Shown piece by piece: positions 1-13,442 of a stretch of 64,000 nucleotides of DNA (position 1 is its first letter; every line of letters begins with the position of its first letter). Where the stretch lies: assembly GCF_003597395.2 (NCBI RefSeq), contig NC_133777.1, forward strand, positions 63,435,519 through 63,499,518. The letters run 5' to 3'. This DNA comes from Chelonoidis abingdonii (taxonomy: Eukaryota; Chordata; Testudines; Testudinidae). Position numbers and translations under genes: made by a program. Under the pieces are notes generated by a model that had not been told where the DNA came from, did not search any database, and was given only the letters and a program-made list of their open reading frames with translations.

Positions 1-158
1 ATATATATCTGCCCCTGGAAATTTCCACTACATGCATCCAACGAAGTGGGTATTCACCCACGAAAGCTCATGCTCCAATACGTCTATTAGTCTATAAGGT
101 GCCACAGGACTCTTTGCTGCTTTTACAGATCCAGATTAACACGGCTACCCTCTGATCT
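1..158 (-). repeat. Dispersed repeat A (turtle/crocodilian type), copy 1
   Basis: Begins with an (AT)n run and 'ctgcccctggaaatttccac', then 'gaagtgggtattcacccacg', and ends 'ggctaccctctgat'. This is the longest copy of the family here and is cut by the window edge. Family assignment is uncertain. The (TA)n end and the inverted copies elsewhere would suit a Penelope-like or other target-primed retroelement. Confidence 0.8.
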
Positions 159-1875
159 TACCATAGTTACATTAGGACTACAGAGCAGCTCCAATATTGC
201 CTCCATGGTGACACGGTACTTTCAGATGGAGGTAATATGCCAACTATGCGGGTTAAAATCCATTTATGAATGATGTTCTGGTGGTATGATGTAACTCTGT
301 GGCTCTTTCATATAAAATCAACTCTTTTGCCAAAAGTAATCATTGAATATTTAGTCACATACTGCAAGCAGGCAAATCGAGAACATAAACGGCAGGAGAA
401 ATTGATGGGGAACATTCCCTTTGCCCACGTTAGGTACCGAGAATGGTCACAGATGCTAGGGTCCTCACTCTTCACTACCTCATACCTTGAGAGACAAGCT
501 GGTGAGGTAATATATTATCTTATCTAATATCCTGGGACACGGCAACAATACTGCTCACACCTTCTACTGACATTTACCTCTGTATGATGATGAGTATGTA
601 TTGCCGTTAGCTCAAAATGGTAGCATTCTGTATCCACTTTGCAGAGATATAAATGATTATACAAGGGCAAGGCAGGAGAGAATTCAGGTCTTCATTTCAA
701 TGTGCCTTGCCCTGCTCCCTGTGAAGTCAGTCAGAGCCTTTGCATAGGGAAAGAGAAACCAGTGGCTTGACTCTCAGTTAAGTTTCTTGCTACAGTGAGT
801 CCTTTGATACAATTGCTTCACTTTGATAGGCAAATGCATGGTTCTTCTGTGGGCCTGCTTGACCAGCAACAACAAAACACTATTTCATCACAGAGGCTTT
901 ACTCCCCACAACTTTGAAGTGAGGGTGAGCCATTTATAACCCTCCCTGCCTTTGGCTACAACCTTATCCTTAAGCTACTGGTTGGGAAGCTCTGCCTCTT
1001 TACCAGCTCCTCCCTATTGGATCCTGTTAGTGCTCTGAACACCTGCCCAACCTCCAGCCCCAGCCCCAGTCCCAGCCCCACTTCACTCTGTACATCTGAG
1101 AGAGACACATACCTGGGGATTTAGCTCTGCTAGCCGGCGTGCAGGCAAGGCCTCTGCACTCTGCCACAGTTGTTAGTTAGGAGAAGCAAATCTCTAAGTC
1201 GCCTCTTTAGCAAACTTCTATATAACAGTGCACCAGTTAGCAAAGCTGGTCTAATATGTTATGTGATGAGCATCAGCAATGTTCATTGAATAATTTATTT
1301 GACGGATTATTTTTGGAGTATGAGATCAGCTGTGATGACCACCATTATTTTTGTTGAGTCAAGGGGGCCCTTGAGGGCATATTCTCTAGAGAGAGCAAGC
1401 AACATTGTGATGGGTTAGAAAGGACATTTATAAATTAAATGCATGCTCCACTTGCTCCTCTAAGCCCTAATGCAGTACGTACATGGAAATCGAAGCAGCT
1501 AGATGCACACTCTCCCTGAGTGCAGCTGTCTGTGCATACACTATTTGTCCCTTCCAGGTTTTTTCCATTAACACACCCTCATGTATTGTTATAAATAAAA
1601 ATGAAAGAGAACAGGCCAGACCAGCAGAAGAGCAAGGAAAGGAAATAGATCATAGTCCATGTAGCAAAAGGCTGCTGCTCTAAATACCAGCAGCTAATGG
1701 CAGTCATGATTAGTGAGACTCAGGATCATGTTAACCCTTGACCCACTGAGGCCAGGACGGGTGGGGCATGGTGGAAGGAAGAAAGGTTAGGAAAAAAAAC
1801 TTGTTTTTTGGTTACTAATGGAAATAGGGGAAAGCAGAGTAGGGGTAGAACAGGAAGCAATCAGTTTAGTGTACA
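159..1875. other. Intergenic, nothing recognised
   Basis: AT-rich, unique-looking DNA with short open frames only. A minor C-rich run (cagccccagccccag...) occurs near 1055-1080. Confidence 0.7.
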
Positions 1876-2114
1876 CTAAGGGAGAGTCAGATTAGATATT
1901 AAGAAAAACTTTTGAACTATAAGGTTAGTTAAGCTCTGGAATAAGCTTCCAAGGGAGGTTGTGGAAGCCCCGTCACTGGAGGTTTTTAAGAACAGGTTGG
2001 ACAAACACCTGTCAGGGACGGTCTAGCTTACTTAGACCTACTGCAGTGCGGGAGGATGGACTAGATGAACTCCTAAAGTCCCACCCAGCCCTACATTTCT
2101 ATGATTTTATGATT
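1876..2114 (+). mobile_element. CR1 LINE 3' fragment
   Basis: Contains typical CR1 3' text: 'ggaataagcttccaagggagg', 'ggttggacaaacacctgtcag', 'ggactagatgaactcc' and a tail 'ctatgattttatgatt'. Confidence 0.88.
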
Positions 2115-3964
2115 CAGGAATGAACTGATGTAATTAAACCCTTTGGTGAATACACACTTAGACCAAAAGCTGATACCTAGTGTGAAAAAGCATGGTATAG
2201 CTTTGATTCCACTATAAGTTTTGGGGAACCAAATGTCAAAGAAATGGGACTACATAAAAGAAAACAGGAAAGGAAGAAATTGCACTGGATAATGTGAGGA
2301 GTTCTAAAGTGGAATGACTCAATAACTAAAAAAAGGAGCTAAATTTGTAAGTAACAAACATTCATAAACAAATAGTTTGACAGGTCTAGTACGGAAGGAT
2401 TTACATGACATATCCTGCTATGGAAAGTAGTTCACCATAGATAGCTAGGAAACCCCTCTCACCCCAATACCTCACAAAAAAACAAACCACCACATATTAC
2501 CAGGAGAGAATAGCCCAGAGTGCTCAAAAATCTTAAATCTCTTCCCCCCTTGCCCCACTGGCCATCTTCAAATGATAAACAGTGGGTCAATCCTAAACCT
2601 GCACATACTTAAGGTATGTTTTTGGAGCAAAGTGTAAATAGTTCTAGCAAAAGTGCAACAGAACAGAAGCTTGTTTGCTCAGTGATGGGGCCACTCGTGA
2701 TTTCTACTGAACTGGAAAAACAAATGGACAGATTCCCCACTTCTTCACCTCCCCACGTCGCAGTACAGGCATTCTTGCCCTTCGACATCGATTACAAGGA
2801 ATACATCTTGTGAGATCCTCTTGTTAAAATGTTGGCTGAAACCATCTGTTCAGCTTGTTCCAGGAGGGCTTTGGACAATCATTGTTTCAGTACAGACTAA
2901 TACATTATTTCCAGGGCCCTTAGATCACAATATGAATTTCCTTCACATCTAGCATGAACAACACTTGACTCCCAACTCAGAGCTGCATGTAGAATATGAT
3001 TTCTCTGTGCCCCATGATCATATCAATGTATCAGCGGTGTCCTTAATAAACCTTGTGTATTATTTTGGTCTCATGAATCAGTTCACAGGGCAGTAAGAAA
3101 ATGCTGTAGCGCACGTGACAAGGCAGGAAAGCTGCCAGCTACTGTTCAGCTGCAGGAGCAGCTCTCAAATGCATGAACAAACTGGCACTGTACCAGCTTG
3201 GTATCTGACAACAGCAGATTTCACGCCTGCTTAGTGCTGCTACTATTGCAGAAACTGTTTAACATACAATAATAAAGTCACATGTAACAGGTTTAACCAA
3301 AGCTGCATAGCTTCCTGCTATGGAGACAGGTCACAAGAACCAAAACGCTGCACAAAGACAAGAACTTTCTGTGCTAAAAGCTTCTCCTAATCTGCCCTGT
3401 TCCCTTCTGAAGCCCTAAAAACTGATGAACAATGACACAGACTAGTTGCAACCGGCCCAAGGCAGTGATTTAAGCTTTTTAGCATCAAAACCCTGCCAAC
3501 ACCATTAACCTGGGTCAGGTCAACACTGTAAAGATATTTCACATGTCCAACCCCAACTCCAAATTACCTCATTTTTCTATGCTGTGACCAATCCACACCC
3601 CCCCGGCTACCCAACCTAATGCTTATAAAAATGGCCTATGAAATTCACCCTTGTGCAGAGGGCATAAGACCTATGCATCATTAAGTCCCAAGTAAGCCTC
3701 AAGGTATGATTTTTCAGAAGTGTTGACAATTCACAACTGCAGGTGAGGTCAATGGGACACAAAACAGCTTAGCACTTCTGAAATTCAGATCTTTGGTGTC
3801 TCAAAGTTGGGCACCCAAAAACTGTAGCACCCAATCCCATTACCTGGTCTTCATTTAAGTCATGTTTTCATCTTGTGATCTGATCCACATAGGTGGATCC
3901 TATGGGACTCTGGATCCCAATGACGTCAATGGGGCTCGTGCCTGGATCCAATTGCAGGCTTGAC
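2115..3964. other. Intergenic, nothing recognised
   Basis: No gene, RNA or clear repeat can be supported. Short open frames lack domain signatures. Confidence 0.7.
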
Positions 3965-4045
3965 TAACTTGTTTGGGGCAGGAGTTTTGTCTTTTGTCTG
4001 TACAGCACCTTTCAGACTTTGGGGATTATATAAATATTAATAATT
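3965..4045 (+). repeat. SINE/LINE 3' tail fragment
   Basis: 'ggggcaggagttttgtctttt...ctgtacagcacctttcagac' ending in an AT-rich 'aaatattaataat' resembles the tail of a widespread amniote SINE/LINE. The family is uncertain. A related minus-strand tail occurs near 20351-20420. Confidence 0.5.
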
Positions 4046-4059
4046 TCCAGAACTTCATA

Positions 4060-5515
4060 TGTAGAAAAAGTACAGTTCAACAATATGGAAATGTGAGATC
4101 CCAAAAAGAACTGGCGGAGGAGTTTGCTGATTTGATTAACGTTGATTTTCAGTAAGCCTGGGAGCACTGGGGAAGTTCCAGATGATTGGAAGAAAGCTCA
4201 TGTTGTGCCACTTTTTAAAAAAAGGTAAAAAGAATAACTCAAGTAATTATAGGTTTGCCAGCCTGACATCAACCCTGGGCAAAACAATGAAGCAGCTAAT
4301 ATGGGACTCAATTAATAAAGAATTAAAGGAGGGTAATGTAATTAACATAAATCAACATGGTTTTGTTGATAGATCACGTCAAACTAACTTGATACCTTTT
4401 TTGATGAGATTACAAGATTGGTTGACAAAGATAATAGTCTTCATGGAATATACTTAGACAACTATAAGGCATTTGACTTGGTGCCATATGACATTTTGAT
4501 TAAAAACTAGAATGATATAAAATTAACATGGTGCATTAAATGGATTAAAACAGATAGCCCTCAAAATATAATTGCAAACAGGGAATTGTCATAAAGTGGT
4601 TGCGTTTCAAGTGGGATGCCACAGGGATTGATTCTTGGCTGTATGCTATTTAACATTTTTTTCAATAACCTGGAAGAAAACATAAAATCAGCACTGATAA
4701 AGTTTGCAGATGACCCAAAAACTGGGTGTGGGTGGGGGTGGTAAATAATGAAAAGAACAGGTCGCTGATTCAGAGCAATCCGGATTGCTTGGTAAACTTG
4801 GGGCAAGCAAACAATATGCATTTTAAAACAGCTAAATATAAATGTATACATCAGGGACAAAGAACGGTAGGCCATACTTACAGAAGCGGGGACTTTATCT
4901 GGGAAGCAGTGACTCTAAAAAAGTTGGTGGTCGTGGTGGATAACCAGCTGACCATGAGTTCCCAATGTAACACTGTGACCAAAAGAGCTAATGTGATCCT
5001 GGGATGCATAAACAGGGGAATCCTGAGTAGAAGCCCACAATTCAAGAAGGATGGTGATAAATGGGAGAAGGTTCCAAGAAAAGCCACAAGAATGATTAAA
5101 AGATTAAAAAAAAACATGCCTTATAAGCACAATCTATTTTGTTTACCAAAGAGAAGATTAAGGGGTGATGCGATAGCAATTTATAAGTGTCTACATGAGG
5201 AACAAATATTTCCTAATGGGCTCTTCAATCTAGCAGAGAGAAGTATAAAACACTCCAATGGTTGGAAGTTGAAGCCAGACAAATTCAGATCAGAAATAAG
5301 GCACACATTTTTGACAATGTGGGTAATTAGGCACTGGAACAATTTATGAAGGGTCATAACAGATTCTTTATCCATTGGCCATTTTAAAAAAAAGATTGGC
5401 ATTTTTCCAAAAGATCTACTCTAGGAATTATTTTGGGGAAGTTTTGTGACCTGTGTTATACACAGGATGTCAGAGCAGCTGATCACGATGGTCTTTTCTG
5501 GCTTTGGAATCTGCA
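4060..5515 (+). mobile_element. Degenerate CR1-type LINE with reverse transcriptase remnants
   Basis: Several reading frames carry pieces of a CR1/L2-type reverse transcriptase: SGMPQGLILGCMLFN, IKFADDPKT (family FADD box), VVVDNQLTMSSQCN, ANVILGCINRGILSRS and LFNLAERSIKHSNGWKLKPD. Frameshifts and internal deletions separate them. The 3' end has CR1-style 'gatcacgatggtcttttctggctttggaatctg'. Confidence 0.85.
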
Positions 5516-7206
5516 AAAAGAGACCCGTTATTACAAAAAGGTTAGCTATTTAAATGGTCAAGCAAACCAAGACTAACAACTAATGCTATCTTGCCAGCTT
5601 GCCACCTTCCCACACCAGATTATCCATATATAAGTTTATGAATTCACCCTCAGTTCCCTTAAGTGTTCACATAGCTTACCCTTCTCCAGCATGATTATCT
5701 TCTAGATCTCATGCCTTTATATAGCCAAACTGTCCTTGACAGAGCTTAACTTTTACTGCTTTGTGAAATGCAGGATCTAGTGCCCATAACAGTCTTGGAG
5801 AGTGCTGGCCTGTATTTAACCACAAAAACAGGTTCAGTGCAGACAGTTGCAATGCAGCTTTCTCTACTATTCCAGTCATGTGCCTCCACTTTGCCCTGGA
5901 GATATAATCTCAATGGGGGAGAAAGGGAGCCAGAGCTGCCTGTATGCCCACTCAATTTTTGTCATGCCAACAGTGCTCCTAGTGAATGTCAATTGTGGTG
6001 AGTGGTTTTGTGAGAGGGACGCTTGTCCATTACGGATTTGAGTCAGACCTAGAAACTCATTTCAAATAGGCCAGCAAATCACGATCAAGTCACAAATTTT
6101 GGTCAGTAAAGAGTTTACAATATAGGTTTTACACAAAATGCACTGACAGAAAAAGACACCGGGAAGGAAACAGAGCTGGGAGGGGGTAGGAGAAGAGGAC
6201 AAAGATACAAAAGTAAGGTTTGAGGCTATTGAGATAGGTAATGCACACAGCTTAATAGTTTCAGTAGGGTGAAAATGCACAGATCACGTGTGCATTTGCA
6301 CACATGGGCACAGATCATTGTTTGCACTTACTTCATTTTTCAAAAAAACTTGCTTAGGTTGTTGGTTTATTTCATCTTCCCTCACCTTAAAATAGAATTG
6401 CTAAATGTGCTAATATCTTTTGTTGAGAGTTTAGGCTTTTCAGTTTGTTTTCTGCAGCTTTTTTGTTAACAAATGACTGAAAAAGTCTAATTTTAATAAA
6501 ACCACTATTTGGGTTCAGCTTCTGAAATATCACCAAAAAGAATCCTTTTGTTTGACAACTATATTTCGGAATATCTGAAATCACACTATAATCTAGTTAG
6601 ACAAGTAGGGCCTGGATACTTATTTGTGATTCCCTATCCCACCTCACTCAGTTAATTCCCTTCGCACCAACAGTAACATTTTTTCAGCCGTGAAAAGTAA
6701 TGGTCAATGTCTCTCAACCTTGAGTAGTACAAGACCCCTTTCTATATGCCTTTGTATGAGTCCTGTAACCAAGGTAAAATATATGCTCTAACAATTGGGC
6801 TTCACTACCTCACTCCCTAATGTAGACACCCCTTGCCCAGCCAGTCCCCAGCACAAGGGGGCCAGAGATTCCCAGCACCATCACCTCACTCTGTCACTCC
6901 CCTAAGATAAGATATTTACTACTTAGCTTTAGCCAGATGGAGACTGGAGGTCTATTAAACTTAAGCAAAATGTACTGGTTTCAAATGCTTTGCAGGATTT
7001 AGAAAGGATTTATAGACTGCTGTAGCCAGAACTAAAGTGCCAGGGGAGAGAGAGCCATTTTTGTGGTGAGGGTAAAAACTGGCTACACTGAATGATGGCA
7101 CAATTATAGGCAGAGAGTAGGAACAGAAAGTCCCTTTGACAAGTATTGGCAAGAAAATCTAAAAGACAATACAGTCTACCTACCCTAGTAGCCATAATAC
7201 TCTTAG
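5516..7206. other. Intergenic, nothing recognised
   Basis: Short overlapping frames on both strands around 5746-6041 have no protein similarity that I recognise. Confidence 0.7.
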
Positions 7207-7398
7207 TACACCTCTACCCCGATTTAACACTACCCGATATAACCCAAATTCGGACAGAAAGCAGTAAAGCAGCGCTGCAGAGAGGTGAGGCTGCGTGCTC
7301 CGGTGGATCAAAGCAAGTTCAATATAACACGCTTTCACCTATGATGTGGTAAGATTTTTTGGCTCCTGAGGACAGCATTATATCGGGATAGAGGTGTA
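7207..7398. mobile_element. TA-flanked MITE (Tc1/mariner-like), 192 bp
   Basis: Terminal inverted repeats TACACCTCTACCCCGATTTA and, inward from the right, TACACCTCTATCCCGATATA. The ends begin and finish with TA, as expected for a TA target. A second copy is at 28233-28407. Confidence 0.8.
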
Positions 7399-7849
7399 TA
7401 TTGTAATTAAACCACGAGATTGTGCATGTCAAGAAAGTAATAAATCACCCAGCAAAACCACTGCATAGAGCTCCACCAGTTCTCAGGTGCCGAGCCAAAG
7501 AAGTTAATACTATTTAGTACAGACACCAGCATGCCTCCAAACAAGGGGCCTGTGACTCTTCAACAGGAACTTAGTGGATCCATTTGCTGGTGAGTCCGGA
7601 TATATTAAAGGGAATTCCATAACTAGAAGCTATATGGAGAAGAGATTGTCAGGAGTTAGTTGGGTTTGGTGTGCGCGCACACACTAAGATGTAGATCGAG
7701 ATTTTCCCATGTCTAGTGACTTTTGGTGCATTAGCTGTTGAATGCCCAAATTGCCACACCTCAAACAGATGCAATTTCAGAAAGCGCTGAGCACCCACTG
7801 TGACAGTCTGTCTCCCAAAATAGCAACCTGGAGCCCCCATATTCACCAC

Positions 7850-8930
7850 TGTGATAGGATTACGAGATGTTTTGTACGAAGTATGCCTTGTGAAGTATCA
7901 TTTAAAAAGCCTTGATCTGTTGAACATCACATACAGTGACATTATAGACCATTCATCAGGGTAGTAAAGTTATAAAGTATTGCGATACATTTGTTTCAGA
8001 AATGTGTGGTAAGTGGGAAATGGCCACAGCTAGCCTTTCAGTGGCAACAAAGGAGCAACACGTTGACATGACAGATTTATATCTAGATTAGCCAGATAGG
8101 TGTTGATGGACCATCAAGAAGAATCGACTCTCCCAGAGAGGGCACGTACACAATGGGAGCTACCTAACCCCCATGTCCCGGCTAGGATCTTTCTAGTACC
8201 TGGACAGAAAGTATAAATGAGGGTCAGTGACATCACCATTTGGCCTCTCTCCTCCCCCATCTCAACACCTGGAAAATCATTTGGAAGACAAAGACTTTGA
8301 ACTGGAGAAATTGGTCCCAGGCTCAGAAGAAAATTCAGCCTGTGTATTCAGAACTGAGCTGCCTGTAACATTTGGGTGAGAAAAACTGCTTAATTCAAAT
8401 CTTGCTTAGCCAGTTAGAATTTAGACTGTGATTCTATTTTTATTTCTGATGTAACCAACTTTGACCTCTGTGGCTAACACTTATAATCACTTGACATCTA
8501 TCTTTCTGTGGTTAATAAACTTATTTTTATATTTTATCTAAAACAGCGTGTTTTTTGTTGAAGTGCTTGGGGAATCTGCTCAGATTACAAAGGCTGGTGC
8601 ATGTCCACTTTCGTTTGACAAAGCGATGAACTAATTAATGAGTTTGCACTGTTCAAGAAAAGATCTTGAAACAGGATGGGACATCACTGGAGTGCAAGGC
8701 TGGGGAGATTTGCTGGTGTCTCTCTCAGTATAATTCATGAGTGGCTGATAGAGCATTCATGCAATTTTAGCTGGGTATGTCCCTGTAAGTTGTTGACTCA
8801 GTAATCACAGCACCCAACAGAATTTTGCTGCTTGTCACTAGCGCAGCATTGTTAGAGACAGCCCAGGCTGGAGAGATAAGGGGGCACAGCAGTCCCACAG
8901 TTCCAGAGTGTATCCTGGGGATATGTCACA
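7850..8930 (+). mobile_element. Possible solo LTR (about 1.08 kb)
   Basis: Bounded by TGTGATAGG and ATATGTCACA, which form short TGTGA/TCACA inverted termini as in LTRs. It contains a TATA-like box (tataaatg near 8213) and, further on, an AATAAA (near 8514). There is no coding sequence. No clear target-site duplication is visible (ccac/ccat), so the call is tentative. Confidence 0.5.
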
Positions 8931-11900
8931 CCATCTGAAAATTAGAGTCCTTTAAAGATGTGTCAAATTGGGCACCTAAAAGCAGAAAACACTTCAAATC
9001 TCTAATCACGTATGAAAATCTTTTCCTCCATTTTTAAATCCAAGTTTGCAAACAAGGCGGAGGTGTTGCTTCCTCAGGCACTTTTAGAAGCCCAGATACC
9101 AGAACTGATCAAGTTCTTTCTTCCATCTGAATTTGGATGGAATAGTTTATTTCAGATTTTTTACTTTCCCATAATTAATTCATGCCTCAAGACTGGATTG
9201 CAGCAACATGCCTGATGGAGGGCCACCACTGAAAACCACTATGCAGAAGGAGACAACTTGCTTACTTAGTTACTGCAAAGGATATGCTACACCTGTGCTT
9301 CATAGTCTGTAGTAGTTTCCAGGTGCATTCTATGTGCTGGTTTGACCTATGACCTTGCTGTTTGGGTCTTCTCTCACTGAAAAAAAAAAATTAGTCAAAA
9401 ATCTTGAGTCAACAGCTACCACATTTAAAGACAGAAGAAAGCTGGAAGCAGAGCTTCTTTAATGAAAGATACTTGGGCCATCTCTATGCTGGGAAAGCTT
9501 ACAAAAAACCTCTACAGTTTCAGTTTCGCTATTGTTGAAAGGAATGAGCCCCAGTCCAGAGTACCAGAATCAGTTTTTAATCAGAGTTTTAGTGAAAAGT
9601 GCTGAAAATATCTGTACAGCATCTAGCACAGTAGGGTGATGACCTCTGGTGCGCAGGCAGTATTGCAATATAAATGTTAAATCATAAAAACTGAACAAAT
9701 GAGATCAATTTCCCTAATACAGACAAGGACATGACCTCTGGAAGTTGCTCTCTTCCAACAGACATTTTAGCTTTGATGTACTGTGAGAATTTATTTCCTG
9801 GACATTGGTGCTACACAATCATGTATTTAAAAATGGTCTGTGTAGAAAGGTGTGCGCAATATTTTTTTAAAATCTCTATAAAATTAAGATTTCACCTCCA
9901 AAAAAGCACTGTTAGAGAACCTCATGCATGAGCATGAAGAGTCTATGATAAGTTGAGAGTGTAGAGTGACCTGACTGAATGCTTAACATTGCCTTATAAT
10001 GGATATGTTTTTCTTGATTGTTAAATCAACATTAAGAGCAGGAGATAAAGGGACTGTCCTACTTGACTTTCCACCTTAAAATGAATTCAGAAGAAAGGAA
10101 ATAAGTAGAATCATTAACCAAATTAAAAACAATTTGTTGCTTGCCCTGCAGCAATTTAATTTTGTGTTAATTACTGTTATGTACACGAACAAAAAGTTTC
10201 ATTGAAAACAAATGCTTAGAAAATCTGATGAAGTTGGGTAAGTTATTTTGGGAAAGCAAGGCAAAAAATAGATAAAGGCTGGCTCAAAGAGTGCTTACCA
10301 AGCAAGCATCAAAATAACTTGTTCATTAAATACATGTTCCCTCCCACCCTATTGGGGGATTATGGTTTTTGGTGTTCAGTAGAACCAGGACAATCAACCA
10401 AGCCTTCCATTAGCAGGGTCACAGGCCAGATGCTCCTTCCATCATGCACCAACTGCAGAAATCAAGAACATAGTCAAAAGCAAGTCCGAGCTATCCCTGA
10501 CCATTTTGCAAGAGTATTTTGTGCAGGCTTTTGGCTTGGTTCTGTGAACTCTCCCTCCACTTTCCTTATTCCTTTATCCAGATGGGCCGGTGAGGATGTC
10601 CCTACAATAGATACACAGGTAGTGGAGTTTATTTCTACAAAGTATGACAGGTATGGAAAAAGGGGTGTTTACAACCAAGATGGATTTTTCCTTTTCACTC
10701 TGAAAGGCTTTTACACGCCCATTACAGAGATTTGATTTTACATCTACTGTATAAAAAGTTGCAAAAATGGGCACTCTCATTTTCTATTAACTATATCTGG
10801 ATTGTCAAATGTAGTGTGTATGTACGTTACACCTTTGTATAATATGGTATCATGTGGAAAATAATAGCTGTCCGAGCTGAACATCTAGGTTGTTATGAAG
10901 TCCCTGCTATGTATAACTGTAAGCATTTCTAATGCATGTACTGCTGTGGTATCAAGGGGCACATTATTCATTTATATAGTCAGCCTGGAGCGAATCCAGA
11001 AATACGTTAAGCAAACTTGATAAATAGACGTTTGTTCTCAGATTATAGAGCAGCTCATATTGTCCTACCTATCTGAACACCACTACAGCTGACATCAGGG
11101 AGAACAGTGAACTAGAATTAAAGATGTACTATAGAGCAGCCAAGGGAACAAAGGGCCTCTGTGACAAACGGCTAGCTCCACATGCTTAATTACCGTATAG
11201 TTCAAGTCTCACATCAGGTATTCCCGCATACAATGAAGGGGGCTGCCTCACACAATATAGGTGGCTAACATTATTTTATACATGCCTTGAAGAAGGCACG
11301 CATAAGCAGGAGACCAGCGGTTATATACTACTGACTGATTAAATGCAGATATTACAATGTTTGGAAAGCAGTAGACCAGATGCTGGAGTCAGTATAATCC
11401 TCTTTCATTCTGAGAGATCAAACAGGACAGAGTAGTAAGATGTTCTCAACTCCAGCCCAGTCAACTGGGGGTCACAGGTCACAAAACATTTTTATCATGA
11501 GGCGTAGGGAAATGTTTTGTCTGCGTCAAGCACGATTAGTACCTATTTGATGTTCTAAAAGCTTAAGGTTTACTTGGAACATCTGGGGTAGGACTGGAAA
11601 AATGCACAAAACACCATTCCCACTTCTGCCTGCTCCTCTCCCCATCATTTTAATTAGCTCATTGAAGCTGGAAGGCCAGGTTCCCCATAACAAAAGCCAC
11701 TGCCAGAAAAGGAATGTATCAGCCCAAAAAATTAGTACGGATGGGTCACTCAGCAAGGGATATTTCTCATAACTGTTCTGGACATACACAAGAGAAACAA
11801 AACACAAAGATATTGTCACTGGGTTGATTATTCAGCAGCTAAAGTTCACACTTGTATTATCTATAATGAGTATGTATTGAATTGAAAACCATGCAACTTG

Positions 11901-13063
11901 CCAATTTTCATTATTTGAAATACAATGGCATGAGATTCTGGAAATGGGCATGCAGTTGCATACCTAACACGTACACACAATTAACTCTACATTCATAAGA
12001 ATTCCTTATGAAAGCATGGCTTACATGGAGAGTTCCAGAGCTTTACTCTTAGGTATTAAACTTCAACGGAATCTTGCAATTGTTAATCTGCCCCATGGGA
12101 ATACTTGTATAATTTGTTTCACAAGAGGAATAACCTCTACCCATCTGACTTGTGAGTGCAAGGGCTCCAAGCTAAGCCCTTTCTGCTTGGAGAGCAAAAA
12201 CAGTCCACTAGATCTACTAGTAAACACTAGCCTGTGGATCAGACAGAAGATGTGCATTAGCCACTGACCTTTGAAAACATCTTCTTAGGTACTGACAGCA
12301 TCACCTGCTACACTCGCGTCCCTATTCCACTCCAAGAGCAGAAACCCACTGCCAATGTGAGTCTTGCACCTATGCTACCTATATATATGGCCCTGCACAC
12401 GCATACCTAACAACCAGCCACAGCAGCACCACTAACATAGTTAGATGGAAAGTTATTTCTGTTATTGAAGCGAGGACATTTAGATGTATGAAAAGTGCTG
12501 GATCACATACCACCATCACAGGGCAAGTCCTGCCCAGTAATGGGAGAAAATCCTTTACTGGTCTACAAATGATATTTGATTTTTTTATTCCTTAACTTCT
12601 GCTTCAACTTTCAATACTTTACTATTTTTCTATATTTAAATTAACTATGCCCATTATTAAAATAGTAACTATAAGTAAATAGTATAAGGGGAATGTGCCT
12701 CATTGCCCCCATGTGGGTCACAACTAAACATTTTAGCTCTGTAGATTTCAACAGCTGCCAAAATACACTTCTCTACTTACAGCTAGTTACTACCCTATAG
12801 AACAAATCAGGACTATGTGATGGGCTGCAATAGTACCCAGAATTCTGTGTGTGGTGTAGCTTATCTGTTTTCCATGATGGATCATAACATCACACAAATG
12901 TTTAATTTAACTTTAAGTGTTTAATTTAAATTTGCATTAGACATGGACCCAAACCGAAAGCTCAGATCTGAATACCATAACTTGCTGGGATTGTAGACAT
13001 GGATCTGAAATTAGTTCCTTTGGCTGGTCAGGAATTCTGGTGGGGTTGCCTTCAGATAAGAAC
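8931..13063. other. Intergenic, repeat-poor
   Basis: About 4 kb of AT-rich DNA with few recognisable repeats. The longest frame, 138 codons at 10319-10735, has no domain, no conserved motif and no splice logic. I leave it uncalled. Confidence 0.65.
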
Positions 13064-13442
13064 ATAAGAAAGGCCATACTGGGTCAGACCCCAATGGTCC
13101 ATCTAGCCCAGTATCCTGCCTTCCGACAGCAGCCAATGCCAGGTGCTGCAGAGAGAATGAATAGAACAGGTAATCATCAAACGATCCATCCTCCATCACC
13201 CATTCCCAGCTTCTGGCAAAACCGAGGCTAAAAAACACCATCCCCACCCATTCTGGCTAATAGCCACTGATGGACCTATCCTCCATGAATTTATCTGGTT
13301 CTTTTTTGAACCTTGTTATAGTCTTGGCCTCCACAACATCCTCTGGCAAAGAGTTCCACATGTTGACTATGTGTTGTATAAAGAAATACTTCCTTTTGTT
13401 CATTTTAAACCTGCTGCTTATTAATGAAATGAAAATGAGCAG
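13064..13442 (-). mobile_element. CR1 LINE 3' fragment
   Basis: Read on the minus strand it encodes the CR1 C-terminal remnant MWNSLPEDVVEAKTITRFKK. The plus strand shows 'aagaacataagaaaggccat' and 'gggtcagaccccaatggtcc', typical of CR1 3' ends in reverse. Confidence 0.9.

Noticed and set aside
10319..10735. 138-codon plus-strand open frame
   Set aside because: No recognisable domain, no splice partners and ordinary AT-rich flanks. The length is possible by chance in 64 kb.
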